A DNA stretch of 34,370 nt, from NCBI GenBank assembly GCA_012515495.1, contig JAAYYH010000075.1:1-34370 (forward strand), read 5' to 3'. Shown here piece by piece: positions 16,548-25,359 of the stretch; within the stretch, counting starts at the first letter, position 1, and the number at the start of each line of letters is the position of its first letter. The translations under genes and the position numbers were made by a program. This DNA comes from Coriobacteriaceae bacterium (GTDB taxonomy: Bacteria > Actinomycetota > Coriobacteriia > Coriobacteriales > UBA8131). Below the pieces are notes generated by a model that was given only the letters and a program-made list of their open reading frames with translations, did not search any database and had not been told where the DNA came from.

Positions 16548-17864
16548 TTGGAACTTCTCGACAAACTGACCATTCTGGCGGATGCCGCGAAATACGATGT
16601 GGCCTGTACCTCAAGCGGAGTGAACCGCTCTGCAGTCAAGGGCAAGCTTGGCTCGACCGCCAGCGCCGGTATCTGCCATACCTTCTCAGCTGATGGTCGC
16701 TGCATCACACTGCTCAAGGTGCTGATGTCCAATGCTTGTAGCTATGATTGTACCTACTGCGTGAACCGCCGCAGCAATGACGTTCCGCGTGCAACATTCA
16801 CACCGCGTGAACTGGCGGAACTGACCATCGGTTTCTATCGCCGCAACTACATCGAGGGGCTGTTCCTCTCTTCCGGTGTGCTGCGCAATCCGGACTACAC
16901 CACCGAACAGATGTGTGAGGCTATCCGCCTGCTGCGTGGTGAATATGGCTTCAACGGATATATCCATGCCAAGGCGATTCCGGGCACCTCCAAGGAGCTT
17001 CTCACCCGTCTCGGTGTCTTGGTCGATCGCATGAGCCTGAACATCGAATTCCCCTCTGAGACCAGTCTGCGGCAACTGGCACCGGACAAAAGCGGTCAAA
17101 CCGTGTTGGAACCGATGCGCTTCGTGCGTGATGGGATCAAGGATAATATTCGGGATAAGACGACGAGCATCGTTAAGCGTACACGCTTTGTCCCAGCTGG
17201 TCAGAGTACGCAGATGATTGTGGGGGCCTCGCCGGAAAGCGACTATCAGATCCTCAATCTCAGTGCCAGTCTCTACAGCACACTGGAGCTCAAACGGGTG
17301 TTCTTCAGTGCGTATCTACCTGTGAACTCAGACCCATTGTTGCCTCAGGTCACAAAGGCACCCTTGTTGCGTGAGCATCGGCTCTATCAGGCCGACTGGC
17401 TGATGCGTTTCTATCACTTCGATGTCAATGAGATCATCGATGAACAAAATCCCTCCCTTGATCCGCTCATCGATCCTAAATGCAATTGGGCGCTCAATCA
17501 TATCGACCTCTTTCCTGCCGAGATCAACAAGGTGCCCTACGAGATGTTGCTGCGTATCCCCGGAATTGGCGTGAAGGGGGCCAGCCGTATCGCCAAAGCC
17601 AGGCGGGAACGGACATTGGCATTCGAGGATTTGAGTAGGCTGAATGTCTCCATTCGGCGAGCCAGACACTTCATCACCTGTAACGGCAGATTTGCAGATG
17701 GCCTGTTATTCGATCCGGCCTCAATCTATGACAGCCTTACCTGCGAGGTTCGCAATCGGCACTATAAAGGCGTGCTCGACGGCCAGCTGTCGCTTTTCGG
17801 TGAAAGCGGACTCACTCGCGAAGCATCCACGCAACCGCTGGAGTTGGCCTCATGGGCGAGTTGA
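16548..17864 (+). CDS. Putative DNA modification/repair radical SAM protein (TIGR03916-like)
   Basis: The 438-residue product matches the family usually named putative DNA modification/repair radical SAM protein. The 4Fe-4S/SAM motif C-x3-C-x2-C is Cys64, Cys68 and Cys71 in NACSYDCTYCVNRRSNDVP. It is followed by the highly typical FYRRNYIEGLFLSSGVL. Residues 332-357 form a helix-hairpin-helix (LLRIPGIGVKGASRIAKARR), a non-specific DNA-binding motif. The family's reaction is unknown; its usual neighbour is a DUF4130 protein, sometimes fused to uracil-DNA glycosylase. Translation starts at TTG 16548 with GGGAG at 16535-16539. The upstream SOS box suggests induction by DNA damage. Its last 14 bases overlap the next gene. 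Confidence 0.92.
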   Translation: MELLDKLTILADAAKYDVACTSSGVNRSAVKGKLGSTASAGICHTFSADGRCITLLKVLMSNACSYDCTYCVNRRSNDVPRATFTPRELAELTIGFYRRNYIEGLFLSSGVLRNPDYTTEQMCEAIRLLRGEYGFNGYIHAKAIPGTSKELLTRLGVLVDRMSLNIEFPSETSLRQLAPDKSGQTVLEPMRFVRDGIKDNIRDKTTSIVKRTRFVPAGQSTQMIVGASPESDYQILNLSASLYSTLELKRVFFSAYLPVNSDPLLPQVTKAPLLREHRLYQADWLMRFYHFDVNEIIDEQNPSLDPLIDPKCNWALNHIDLFPAEINKVPYEMLLRIPGIGVKGASRIAKARRERTLAFEDLSRLNVSIRRARHFITCNGRFADGLLFDPASIYDSLTCEVRNRHYKGVLDGQLSLFGESGLTREASTQPLELASWAS

Positions 17865-18730
17865 CATCCGATCACCTTTTAAACGATGGCAGGCTGACCT
17901 GTCTCTACGATGGCTCATTCGAAGGCTTGCTCAGTGCTATCTTCTGGGTTTTCGAGCACAAGGAGAATCCGGTCGACATCGTTATCGAGGAGAATCTGCA
18001 GTCCGGTTTCGACCAAGTGATCACAACAATCGACACTGACATCAAAAAAGCGGAGAGGGTCAAGGCCGGTATCATCCGTTCTCTGGGTTATCAGGCATAT
18101 AAAGATGTTCGTTGTGTCTTCTTGTCTGACGATGAGCGTAAAGGCAGAGTGATGCTGCGCTTCCTGCAATATAGTCTGAAAAGGGGAGCGAGATCGCGTT
18201 CAGATCTCGCTGAGCCGATCATCGCTGACTTCGATGCCCTGCTGCGGGCGGTGAATCGCGAGATTCATTATCAACTGCAGTTCATTCGCTTCTCGGAGCT
18301 GCGAAACGGTATCTTCTTTGCCAAGATCCATCCCAAGGCCAACGTTGTTCCCTTGATCATGAGTCATTTTGCTGCACGGCTGAACATCCAACCTTTCATG
18401 ATCTTCGATGAGAAACACGCACTGGCTGGGATCTACGATTGTCAGCGTTGGTGGATGGTCGAGGCGGAAGCGGTCTCAGTACCTGATCAGTGCGCTCGAC
18501 AAGATGAATATCAGGCACTCTGGCAGACGTTCTATGACACCATCGCCATCGAGGAGCGCGCCAATCTCACGTGTCGGCGTAATTTCATGCCCAAGCGATT
18601 CTGGGGCGATCTTTGCGAGATGATCCCCCATGAGCTACGCAAGGGACAACCACAGACTGCGACGCCTACCGCCTGCGCGAGACTTGCTGGAGAACAGAGT
18701 AGAAAATCTCTGCAAAGTCCGTTAAACTAA
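17852..18730 (+). CDS. TIGR03915/DUF4130 protein, partner of the radical SAM protein
   Basis: The 292-residue product shows the family's start (LYDGSFEGLLSAIFWVFE) and the DUF4130 core: AVNREIHYQLQFIRFSELRNG, HFAARLNIQPFMIFDEKHA and, near the C terminus, TIAIEERANLTCRRNFMPKRFW. Many homologues carry a uracil-DNA glycosylase domain after this core; here only a 35-residue polar tail follows, so this is the stand-alone form. The function is not known experimentally; genome context in many bacteria ties it to the radical SAM protein encoded just upstream, with which it overlaps by 14 bases. It is presumably under the same SOS-type control. A tRNA gene follows after 80 bases. Confidence 0.9.
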   Translation: MGELTSDHLLNDGRLTCLYDGSFEGLLSAIFWVFEHKENPVDIVIEENLQSGFDQVITTIDTDIKKAERVKAGIIRSLGYQAYKDVRCVFLSDDERKGRVMLRFLQYSLKRGARSRSDLAEPIIADFDALLRAVNREIHYQLQFIRFSELRNGIFFAKIHPKANVVPLIMSHFAARLNIQPFMIFDEKHALAGIYDCQRWWMVEAEAVSVPDQCARQDEYQALWQTFYDTIAIEERANLTCRRNFMPKRFWGDLCEMIPHELRKGQPQTATPTACARLAGEQSRKSLQSPLN

Positions 18731-18810
18731 CACTTCGCAAAACGTTGAGACTCCACTGGTTGCGGAGATATCGCAAAGACTGAAAGTGCAAAGAGCCGAG
18801 GTTTAGAAAC

Positions 18811-18885
18811 GCTGATGTGGCGCAACGGTAGCGCATCTGATTTGTAATCAGACGGTTGCAGGTTCAAATCCTGTCATCAGCTCCA
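18811..18885 (+). tRNA. tRNA-Thr(TGT)
   Basis: A complete cloverleaf: acceptor GCTGATG/CATCAGC, D stem GCGC/GCGC, anticodon stem TCTGA/TCAGA with TGT in the loop, T stem GCAGG/CCTGT, and encoded CCA. It reads ACA and other ACN codons. It is a single-gene unit or the end of the radical SAM transcript. Confidence 0.96.
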
Positions 18886-18895
18886 TGGATCAACC

Positions 18896-18923
18896 GACAC
18901 CCGCCAACAGCGGGTGTCTTTCT
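18896..18923 (+). terminator. Terminator after tRNA-Thr(TGT)
   Basis: GACACCCGC at 18896-18904 pairs perfectly with GCGGGTGTC at 18910-18918 over a five-base loop, followed by TTT and more pyrimidines. It separates the forward tRNA from the convergent transporter gene and may serve both. Confidence 0.8.
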
Positions 18924-19008
18924 CGGATTAGCATCTAGTTGACCGTGGCGTCGTTACAGCTTTGATCAGAATGGTCGAGCTGTCGGGTCCGTCGTCGTCG
19001 TGCGAGGC

Positions 19009-20349
19009 TCATTCCAGCGCACGGCCCTTGGTCTCGATACCGAATAGCGCCACTACTATCGCAACGATGACGAACACAACAGTCAGCACCACGAAAACAG
19101 CGATGAAACCTTGCTCTGCGCCATAGACCGAATACAGTACCGGAACGATCATCGGTGCGATGAAAGCACCGATGCGCCCAAAGGCAGCCGCCCAACCAGT
19201 GCCGGCGCCGCGAACTTCGGCAGGGTAGAGCTCGGGAGTATAGGAGTAGACACAACCCCAGGCACCCAATGCGAAGAAGTACAGCAGGCAACCAAAACCC
19301 AAGACCTCAGTTGTGCTACCCGCGTGCCCGAAAAGCCAGGCAGCCAGAGCAGTGCCGGCAAAGAATATGGTCAAGACCGGTTTGCGACCGATCCTTTCTA
19401 TCAGCACTGCTGCCGCAAGATAGCCTGGCAGTTGAGCCAGACACATGATCAAAGTGAATTCGAAGCTCCTTACCAGATCGAAACCCTGGGCGACCAAAAA
19501 GCTCGGCGTCCAGAGCACAAAGCCGTAGTAGCCGAAATTGATGCCGAACCAGAGCACCCAGAGCACCGCTGTGGCTCGCAGGTGCCTGCGCGACCAGAGA
19601 CTGGTGAACGAGCGGAACAGACCAGCGGGTTTCGTTGTCTGCGCTGCGATGGGATCAGGAGCCATAGGGCTCTCAGGATCGATGGTGATCCCCGCCTCCC
19701 GTTCCATTCCAGTGACTATGCGGTTGGCCTCCTCGTGACGCCCCTGTCTTTCTAAGAAACGCGGAGATTCGGGAATAGCGAAGCGCAGGATAGCCGCAAA
19801 GAAAGCCGGAACAGCGCCGATTAGGAAGGCAGCGCGCCAGCCAAACTGGGGAATCGCGAGATAGGCGATGAGGGCGGCAGCTATCCAGCCCCAGGCCCAG
19901 AAGCTCTCAAGTATCACGACGTTGCGTCCGCGCTTGGATTTTGGGGAGAGTTCGCTGATCAATGTCGAAGCAGCGGGAAGCTCCCCTCCCAAACCGAAAC
20001 CGGTGATAAAACGACAGACGAGCAGCATCCAGTAATTGACAGCGAAGCCCGAAAGTGCGCTACCAATGCTGAATAACATCAGTGTCCAGACGATGACGGC
20101 GCGCCTGCCCCAACGATCGGAGGCGATACCGCTCAACGCCGCGCCCAGAATCATCCCTAAGATACCAGCACTTCCCAACAGTGAGAGTTGCGCTGTAGTC
20201 AGAGCCCACTCTTTGCCGACAGAGGCGATGACGCCACTTACCATGCCTTGATCCATGGCATCGAACAGCCAGCCGATGCCGGTGAAGAGCAGTATCTTGC
20301 GCATGCTCTTCGTCATTGGCAGGGCATCGATACGTTGTGAGATACTCAT
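19009..20349 (-). CDS. MFS transporter, NiaP-like (niacin or aromatic acid)
   Basis: The 446-residue product has 12 predicted membrane helices and MFS signatures: GWLFDAMDQGM in helix 1 (residues 26-36), the loop 2-3 motif SDRWGRRAV and the helix 4-5 stretch GFGLGGELPAASTLISE. It ends each half with the usual PESPRFL and PELYPAEVRG motifs. The pattern resembles Bacillus NiaP, a nicotinate/nicotinamide importer, including LESFWAWGW and the LAQLPGYLAAAVLIERIGRKP region, as recalled rather than searched. Substrate assignment is therefore tentative; related aromatic-acid carriers share the features. It is the only minus-strand gene in the window and is read toward tRNA-Thr. The Shine-Dalgarno match (GAGAGAAG) is moderate. 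Confidence 0.9.
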   Translation of the reverse strand: MSISQRIDALPMTKSMRKILLFTGIGWLFDAMDQGMVSGVIASVGKEWALTTAQLSLLGSAGILGMILGAALSGIASDRWGRRAVIVWTLMLFSIGSALSGFAVNYWMLLVCRFITGFGLGGELPAASTLISELSPKSKRGRNVVILESFWAWGWIAAALIAYLAIPQFGWRAAFLIGAVPAFFAAILRFAIPESPRFLERQGRHEEANRIVTGMEREAGITIDPESPMAPDPIAAQTTKPAGLFRSFTSLWSRRHLRATAVLWVLWFGINFGYYGFVLWTPSFLVAQGFDLVRSFEFTLIMCLAQLPGYLAAAVLIERIGRKPVLTIFFAGTALAAWLFGHAGSTTEVLGFGCLLYFFALGAWGCVYSYTPELYPAEVRGAGTGWAAAFGRIGAFIAPMIVPVLYSVYGAEQGFIAVFVVLTVVFVIVAIVVALFGIETKGRALE

Positions 20350-20419
20350 GTTACTTCTCTCAGTTCCCTTCGCGGTTTTTTATCGCTTAAGCGGTCATGC
20401 GTACTACGCCGTATCGTTT

Positions 20420-20447
20420 ATTGTAGCCATAGCAGCCTTGGCACCAA
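20420..20447 (-). promoter_or_regulatory. Candidate promoter of the MFS gene
   Basis: Read on the minus strand, TTGGTG (20447-20442) and TACAAT (20425-20420) are 16 bases apart. The implied start near 20413 gives a leader of about 64 bases. The -35 box lies inside the CCTTGG repeat cluster. Confidence 0.4.
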
Positions 20448-20460
20448 GGCACAACCTTGG
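20436..20460. promoter_or_regulatory. CCTTGG/CCAAGG operator-like repeat
   Basis: CCTTGG (20436-20441) and CCAAGG (20444-20449) form a perfect inverted repeat with a two-base centre, and a third CCTTGG follows at 20455-20460. The cluster covers the putative -35 region of the transporter gene, so repression by an unknown regulator is plausible. The rest of the gap up to 20590 shows nothing clear apart from an isolated TATACT at 20493-20498. Confidence 0.45.
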
Positions 20461-20590
20461 CCAGACAGGTAAAGTGCGGATATGAACGGCACTATACTGT
20501 TTCTCATATCGATTCAGGCTGTCTGATAATAAGGTGATGATAAGGTTACGATGGCTAGGCAAATAGATACACCCGGAGGCGTGTTATACG

Positions 20591-20620
20591 TTGACATCGG
20601 GGTATTCAATAGCGTAATAT
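20591..20620 (+). promoter_or_regulatory. Promoter of the tRNA-Tyr-Thr-Met-tuf unit
   Basis: TTGACA at 20591-20596 and TAATAT at 20615-20620 are separated by 18 bases. Start near 20627 would lie about 80 bases before tRNA-Tyr. No terminator intervenes between the three tRNAs and tuf. Confidence 0.65.
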
Positions 20621-20708
20621 GCCCTCTGCTCGCGTTCATGGGGAAACCTGTGATTGCGTGAGCACGCAACTTGAAAAGCGCACAATATATCAAGAGATCT
20701 ACCTAGAT

Positions 20709-20793
20709 GGGGGTGTGCCCGAGTGGCTAAAGGGGACGGGCTGTAAACCCGTTGGCTACGCCTACCATGGTTCGAATCCATGCGCCCCCACCA
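20709..20793 (+). tRNA. tRNA-Tyr(GTA)
   Basis: An 85-base class II tRNA with a long variable arm. Acceptor GGGGGTG pairs with CGCCCCC, the anticodon stem ACGGG/CCCGT encloses GTA, the T stem is CATGG/CCATG, and CCA is encoded. Confidence 0.96.
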
Positions 20794-20820
20794 CCTGCTA
20801 ATCAAGTGGGTGTTCTAAAT

Positions 20821-20897
<77 letters not shown>

Positions 20898-20921
20898 TTA
20901 CCCTTAGCCCTCAAGGAATGC

Positions 20922-20998
20922 GGCGGTGTAGCTCAGTTGGTCAGAGCACACGGTTCATACCCGTGGCGTCATTGGTTCAAATCCAATCACCGCTACCA
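20922..20998 (+). tRNA. tRNA-Met(CAT), elongator
   Basis: Anticodon stem CACGG/CCGTG holds CAT, acceptor GGCGGTG pairs with CACCGCT through one G-T end pair, and CCA is encoded. It lacks the C1-A72 mismatch and the GGG/CCC anticodon stem of initiators, and its arms resemble the Bacillus elongator tRNA-Met, so elongator is preferred over tRNA-Ile(CAT). Confidence 0.88.
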
Positions 20999-21076
20999 GA
21001 ACTATCACGCGCTATACGCGCGTTGAAGCTATACGAATAATCAATGCAAGCACGAGAATCCTTTAAGGAGGAAATA

Positions 21077-22261
<1,185 letters not shown>

Positions 22262-22276
22262 GACCCGTTACAATCA

Positions 22277-22309
22277 TTCAGCCCGGTACCCAGTATCGGG
22301 CTGAATTGT
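22277..22309 (+). terminator. Hairpin terminator after tuf
   Basis: TTCAGCCCG at 22277-22285 and CGGGCTGAA at 22297-22305 form a perfect nine-base stem with an 11-base loop. The following sequence TTGTG is only weakly T-rich, so termination may be partial. A separate promoter precedes rpmG. Confidence 0.65.
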
Positions 22310-22388
22310 GCGCTCATCTAAGACGCTTTATCCATATCTGCGCTGAAGATGCTCCTTTTTGGGCAGCCTCGTCTGGCTGACTGGTCTG

Positions 22389-22418
22389 TTGACGGTGGCA
22401 AGACGGGAATGGTATGGT
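22389..22418 (+). promoter_or_regulatory. Promoter of rpmG-tRNA-Trp-secE-nusG
   Basis: TTGACG at 22389-22394 and TATGGT at 22413-22418 are 18 bases apart; start near 22425 is about 40 bases before the rpmG ATG. Confidence 0.5.
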
Positions 22419-22465
22419 ATTCCACTGCGTTCGAAACGATATTATGCATCTGTGTAGGAGGATTC

Positions 22466-22615
22466 ATGCGAACCTTGGTCACCTTGGCGTGTACTGAATG
22501 TAAACGCCGCAACTATACGACCAAAAAGAATAAACAGAGTAATCCCGAGCGTATCGAGTACAAGAAGTACTGCAAATGGTGCAAGGGACATACCGTGCAC
22601 CGCGAGACGCGCTAA
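22466..22615 (+). CDS. rpmG: Ribosomal protein L33
   Basis: A 49-residue protein typical of bL33. It has two CxxC pairs (CTEC near residue 9 and CKWC near residue 37), making this the zinc-binding C+ type, and the conserved RRNYTTKKNKQ stretch. AGGAGG at 22456-22461 precedes the ATG at 22466; the open frame extends upstream to 22349 but only into the promoter. It sits just before tRNA-Trp and secE as in many Gram-positives. Confidence 0.97.
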   Translation: MRTLVTLACTECKRRNYTTKKNKQSNPERIEYKKYCKWCKGHTVHRETR

Positions 22616-22630
22616 GGCAGTCGATGAATT

Positions 22631-22707
22631 AGGCCAGTAGCTCCAATTGGTAGAGCGGCGGTCTCCAAAACCGCATGTTGGGGGTTCGAATCCCTCCTGG
22701 CCTGCCA
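22631..22707 (+). tRNA. tRNA-Trp(CCA)
   Basis: Acceptor AGGCCAG/CTGGCCT pairs fully, anticodon stem GCGGT/ACCGC encloses CCA, T stem GGGGG/CCCTC has one G-T pair, discriminator G73 and encoded CCA are present. Its place between rpmG and secE is common in bacteria. Confidence 0.97.
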
Positions 22708-22741
22708 GCTCATCACGATAGTTCGATTTGACAGGAAGACG

Positions 22742-23089
22742 ATGGCAAAGAACCGGACAACGGAAAAAAAATCCAACAATACCTCGACAAAGGTCGCTAA
22801 GCCTGCGCCGAAGTCTCCGGTCAAGTCTACCAAAACCGCTGCCAAGACGGTTAAAGGGACACCGAAGAAAGAAAGCTTGATCACCAAGATCAGGAGCTAT
22901 TTCCACAACGTCCGCCTGGAGATCAAACGGACTACGTGGCCTAATAGAACCGAGGTCTTCCACATGAGCCTGGTCGTGGTCGCCGCGCTGCTATTCTTTG
23001 GCGTGTTGATCTTCGCTCTGGACTCAATCCTGTATACCCTGGTCGAACTGTACTCAAAACTCTATTTCGTAATCGGGGCAGGAGCGTAG
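22742..23089 (+). CDS. secE: Preprotein translocase subunit SecE
   Basis: The 115-residue protein has a long Lys/Thr/Ala-rich N-terminal region (about 1-50) and the conserved SecE core: an amphipathic helix with VRLEIKRTTWPNRTEV (about 60-75), then one membrane helix (about 78-105). SecE clamps the SecY channel. The start ATG follows AGGAAGA. nusG begins six bases after its stop. The charged N-terminal extension is common in actinobacterial SecE. Confidence 0.93.
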   Translation: MAKNRTTEKKSNNTSTKVAKPAPKSPVKSTKTAAKTVKGTPKKESLITKIRSYFHNVRLEIKRTTWPNRTEVFHMSLVVVAALLFFGVLIFALDSILYTLVELYSKLYFVIGAGA

Positions 23090-23095
23090 CGGATT

Positions 23096-23626
23096 ATGGC
23101 AAAGAAATGGTACGTACTCCATACCTATTCGGGGTATGAGAACAAAGTCAAGAATAATCTTCAACATCGTATCGAATCCATGCAACTTGAGGACCAAGTC
23201 TTTGATATCCAGATCCCTACTGAGGAGGTCATTGAAATCAAGGAAGGTGGTAAACGGGTTACCACCGAGAAGAAGGTATTTCCCGGTTACGTGCTGGTAC
23301 GCATGGAATTAGATGACCGCTCCTGGGGTGTCGTGCGTAACACACCTGGTGTGACCGGTTTCGTTGGTGCCCAGGGTAAGCCATCACCTCTATCTCGGGA
23401 AGAATATGATCGCATCATGAAGCGGACTCGCTCCGATGCTCCCAAGAAGACATCATCGGATCTGAGCGTTGGACAGAGCGTCAAGGTTGTATCCGGACCT
23501 TTGGCGGAATTCGATGGCGTGATCTCTGAGGTTCAGCCAGAGACTGGCAAGATCAAGGTCCTGGTCTCGATATTCGGTCGCGAGACTCCGGTTGAGTTGA
23601 GCTACGACCAAGTGGCGAAGCTCTGA
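23096..23626 (+). CDS. nusG: Transcription elongation/antitermination factor NusG
   Basis: The 176-residue product has the NGN domain (WYVLHTYSGYENKVKNNL; FPGYVLVRMELDD) and a C-terminal KOW domain (GQSVKVVSGPLAEFDGVISEV). NusG binds the RNA polymerase clamp and links it to Rho or ribosomal protein S10. Position directly after secE and before rplK is the universal arrangement. A gap of 164 bases with no recognised element except small inverted repeats separates it from rplK; an L1 binding site could lie there but was not identified. Confidence 0.96.
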   Translation: MAKKWYVLHTYSGYENKVKNNLQHRIESMQLEDQVFDIQIPTEEVIEIKEGGKRVTTEKKVFPGYVLVRMELDDRSWGVVRNTPGVTGFVGAQGKPSPLSREEYDRIMKRTRSDAPKKTSSDLSVGQSVKVVSGPLAEFDGVISEVQPETGKIKVLVSIFGRETPVELSYDQVAKL

Positions 23627-23790
23627 TAGCAGGAACAATCAGTCTGGTCGCAAACGTTGGTGACTGGGCAGTGTGGATTGGAATCAACACGGCGGTGTCC
23701 CCTGAAGGGAGCTTCTCGCCAGCCGTTTGAGATAGCATGACAGATAACGTCTCAGATTGACGGAGTACGTAGGTAAAGGAAGTACACAAG

Positions 23791-24339
23791 ATGGCTCCCA
23801 AGAAGAAGATAATCGGCAATATCAAATTACAGATCCCGGCTGGAGCAGCGACACCTGCGCCACCGGTCGGCCCTGCCCTTGGTGCCAAGGGCGTGAACAT
23901 CATGCAGTTCTGTCAGGCTTTCAATGCCGCGACACAGGATAAGGGCAGCACAATCATCCCCGTAGAGATCACAGTCTATGAGGACAAGACCTTCGAATTC
24001 ATCACCAAGACACCCCCCGCTGCCATCCTCATCAAGGAAGCACTGAGCCTTAAATCTGGTTCAGGCGCGCCTCACACCCAAAAAGTGGGCACCTTGACCA
24101 AGGAACAACTACGCTCCATCGCCGAGATCAAACTACCGGACCTGAACGCCAATGACATCGAAGCTGCGATGAAGGTTGTCCAGGGCACCGCTCGTTCAAT
24201 GGGCGTCAGGATCGAGGGCATCGCTGATACGGGTGTCTATATCAAGGGCCGTAAAGTCAAGACAAAGACCCAGATAAACGAAGAGTTCGCGGCTGAGGCA
24301 GCAGCTGATGCCTTTGCATCGGATGTGGTTAACTCCTGA
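23791..24339 (+). CDS. rplK: Ribosomal protein L11 with C-terminal extension
   Basis: L11 binds the GTPase-associated centre of 23S rRNA and is needed for factor function and the stringent response. The N-terminal proline-rich stretch (IPAGAATPAPPVGPALG) and the C-terminal RNA-binding domain ending at GTARSMGV (about residue 139) are normal. The usual 141-residue protein would stop here, but this one continues for about 40 residues: a Lys-rich piece (KGRKVKTKTQ, about 152-161) followed by an Ala/acidic tail, giving 182 residues. AAAGGAAG precedes the ATG at 23791. The extension could be a lineage trait or a read-through of a lost stop. Confidence 0.96.
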   Translation: MAPKKKIIGNIKLQIPAGAATPAPPVGPALGAKGVNIMQFCQAFNAATQDKGSTIIPVEITVYEDKTFEFITKTPPAAILIKEALSLKSGSGAPHTQKVGTLTKEQLRSIAEIKLPDLNANDIEAAMKVVQGTARSMGVRIEGIADTGVYIKGRKVKTKTQINEEFAAEAAADAFASDVVNS

Positions 24340-24424
24340 GGTCTTGGCCTGAGGATTGATACCAGAACGTACATATTGTAAAGCGTGGAAGGGCGAGCAG
24401 CCCGTTGACCACAAAGGAGTAAAG

Positions 24425-25144
24425 ATGACAAAACTCACCAAGAACCAAAAGAATGCCCGCGCGAAAATCGAAGTCGGTCGGCTCTATGCACCGCTGGCAG
24501 CTGTTCGCCTTGCCAAAGAGATCAAGGCAGCACGATTCGACGAGACAATCGAAGTGCATATTCGCTTGGGTATCGATACCCGCCAGGCTGACCAGCAGGT
24601 GCGTGGATCGATCCCCCTGCCTCACGGTACTGGAAAGACCGTACGTGTTGCTGTTTTCGCCGAAGGCGAGAAGGCACGTGAAGCTGAGGCGGCCGGTGCC
24701 GATGTCATTGGTTCAGATGACCTCGTAGCTCGCATCCAAAGTGGGTTCTTGGACTTTGACGCCACCGTCGCCACACCGGACATGATGGCCAAGGTCGGTC
24801 GACTGGGTAAGATCTTGGGAACGCGTGGCCTGATGCCCAATCCCAAGCTCGGCACAGTCACCAATGATGTCAGTAGGATGGTTGGAGAACTCAAGGCCGG
24901 TCGTGTGGAGTATCGAGCAGATCGTTATGGTATCTGCCACGTACCCATTGGAAAGGCCTCTTTTGACGAGGTCAAACTGGTCGAGAACTATGCGACTCTG
25001 CTGGAGGAGATCATCCGCGTCAAGCCTGCCGCCGCCAAGGGTCGCTATCTGAAATCCATTACCATCGCCTCCACCATGGGACCAGGTTTGCCCGTTGACA
25101 CCACTAAGACCCGCAATCTTTTAGACGAAGAAGAAGCGGTCTGA
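24425..25144 (+). CDS. rplA: Ribosomal protein L1
   Basis: The 239-residue product matches L1 over its full length, with the two-domain fold and the TRGLMPNPKLGTVT signature near residue 140. L1 forms the mobile stalk that moves the E-site tRNA and often represses its own operon. The ATG at 24425 follows AAGGAG by a few bases; the open frame extends upstream to 24356 without a ribosome-binding site. The distance from rplK is 85 bases. Confidence 0.97.
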   Translation: MTKLTKNQKNARAKIEVGRLYAPLAAVRLAKEIKAARFDETIEVHIRLGIDTRQADQQVRGSIPLPHGTGKTVRVAVFAEGEKAREAEAAGADVIGSDDLVARIQSGFLDFDATVATPDMMAKVGRLGKILGTRGLMPNPKLGTVTNDVSRMVGELKAGRVEYRADRYGICHVPIGKASFDEVKLVENYATLLEEIIRVKPAAAKGRYLKSITIASTMGPGLPVDTTKTRNLLDEEEAV

Positions 25145-25199
25145 TTTGACATCTCTTCTGTGACGTGGAAGAATGTTTGAGCTTGAGAATCACGTTTGC

Positions 25200-25345
25200 A
25201 TCACGTTTGTTCGCTACCTTAGACAGCCGGTGCCCAATAGGGCCTAAATGAGACAGTCTCAGCCCGCCGAGGTGGTCGTAGATACAGGACCATATGCGCC
25301 CTGAACCCCAGCGACCCTCACTGTCTGTAGCGAGGGTCGTTTCCT
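25200..25345 (+). promoter_or_regulatory. Ribosomal L10 leader with attenuator
   Basis: The 215-base gap between rplA and rplJ contains ACCTTAGACAGCCGGTGC (25216-25233), a close match to the conserved core of the L10 leader (Rfam L10_leader) recalled from Gram-positives, followed by CCGAGGTGG at 25267-25275. CGACCCTC (25312-25319) and GAGGGTCG (25332-25339) then form an eight-base stem followed by TTTCC, a likely attenuator ending just before the AAGGAGG of rplJ. Excess L10-L7/L12 complex is expected to bind the leader and favour termination. Confidence 0.8.
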
Positions 25346-25359
25346 TAAGGAGGTGAAAT

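Noticed and set aside
20584..20805. Open frames across tRNA-Tyr on both strands
   Set aside because: They are shadows of the tRNA gene; the cloverleaf is complete and explains the sequence.
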